Source: Magnetovibrio sp. (GTDB lineage: Bacteria > Pseudomonadota > Alphaproteobacteria > Rhodospirillales > Magnetovibrionaceae). From it: a stretch of 64,000 bases of DNA. The stretch spans positions 682,001 through 746,000 of the forward strand of contig NZ_DATCTF010000010.1 of assembly GCF_036568125.1 (NCBI RefSeq). Reading direction: 5' to 3'. Position numbers and translations under genes: made by a program. Below are positions 63,848 through 64,000 of the stretch, piece by piece. The notes under the pieces were generated by a model. It did not search any database. It had not been told where the DNA came from and worked only from the letters and a program-made list of their open reading frames with translations. How positions within the stretch are numbered: position 1 is the first letter of the stretch; each line of letters begins with the position of its first letter.

Positions 63848-64000
63848 ATGTCTCACGCCGATTTCGTCCATTTGCGCGTTCACAGCGCGTATTCCCTGTC
63901 CGAAGGTGCAATCCGCATCAAGGATCTGATGGGCTTGTGCAAAGACCACAAGATGCCCGCCGTCGCCGTGACCGACACCAACAACCTTTTCGGCGCGTTG
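63848..64000 (+). CDS. dnaE: DNA polymerase III alpha subunit, N-terminus (runs off the window)
   Basis: The first 51 codons of replicative polymerase. MSHADFVHLRVHSAYSLSEG is the start of the PHP domain, with the conserved His in HLRVHS, then KDHKMPAVAVTDTNNLFGAL. Truncated by the window end. It follows lolCD in the usual alphaproteobacterial order, here with four extra genes or remnants in between. Confidence 0.93.
   Translation, partial: MSHADFVHLRVHSAYSLSEGAIRIKDLMGLCKDHKMPAVAVTDTNNLFGAL

Overview
The window is chromosomal DNA from an alphaproteobacterium, most likely of the Rhodospirillales or a relative. The evidence is a single-operon nuoABCDEFGHIJKLMN followed by birA-coaX-rnj-mce, the tig-clpP-clpX-lon-hup chain, a 690-residue NuoG of the alphaproteobacterial/mitochondrial size, a lolC-lolD-dnaE order, DUF2336 and Aap-type transporter genes, and tRNA genes carrying encoded CCA. 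The core is G+C-rich. No species can be assigned from sequence alone.

Layout. 1-4.7 kb: aapJQMP general L-amino-acid ABC transporter plus a small co-transcribed protein. 4.8-7.6 kb: a DUF2336 protein and a PAS/hybrid histidine kinase. 7.6-17 kb: mostly minus-strand metabolism and redox genes (sulfurtransferase, cysteine synthase, Nudix hydrolase, an EF-hand/M23-like protein, a CopD-like membrane protein, D-amino-acid dehydrogenase, a PQQ-type beta-propeller, a diheme cytochrome c), with one plus-strand alpha/beta-hydrolase-OsmC fusion. 17.4-26.5 kb: nnr, tRNA-Leu and the protein-quality-control block tig-clpP-clpX-lon-hup, with clear terminators between units.

26.6-33.1 kb: an integrated mobile element of about 6.4 kb in tRNA-Val(UAC). 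It is bounded by a perfect 49-bp direct repeat. It encodes a tyrosine integrase, an excisionase-like HTH protein, two XRE-type regulators, a third HTH protein and a rolling-circle (HUH) Rep protein. On the opposite strand it carries an AT-rich two-gene cargo of unknown function, a coiled-coil membrane protein and a small soluble protein. No phage structural genes were seen. Near each end lies a near-identical 24-bp palindrome, and the right end also has a 10-bp-period repeat array. These look like recombinase or Rep sites.

33.2-38.4 kb: a secreted HExxH protein (DUF922-like), a FecR-domain protein, two tandem paralogous stand-alone histidine kinases (the second broken by an in-frame TGA), L-serine dehydratase and tRNA-Asp. 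38.4-53 kb: the complete 14-gene complex I operon, whose leader contains possible coupled small ORFs and a hairpin over the nuoA ribosome-binding site. 53-57.7 kb: birA, coaX, rnj, mce, two tiny membrane proteins and tag. 57.7-64 kb: a secreted protein, lolCD, a SLAC1/TehA-family transporter, bluB, a proline-rich-ended membrane protein, a probable remnant of an ABC permease, and the start of dnaE running off the window.

The most plausible undescribed system is the AT-rich two-gene cargo and its regulatory setting inside the tRNA-Val element. The nuoA leader and the broken tandem kinase are the next most interesting. All functional statements rest on motifs read by eye; no searches were run.
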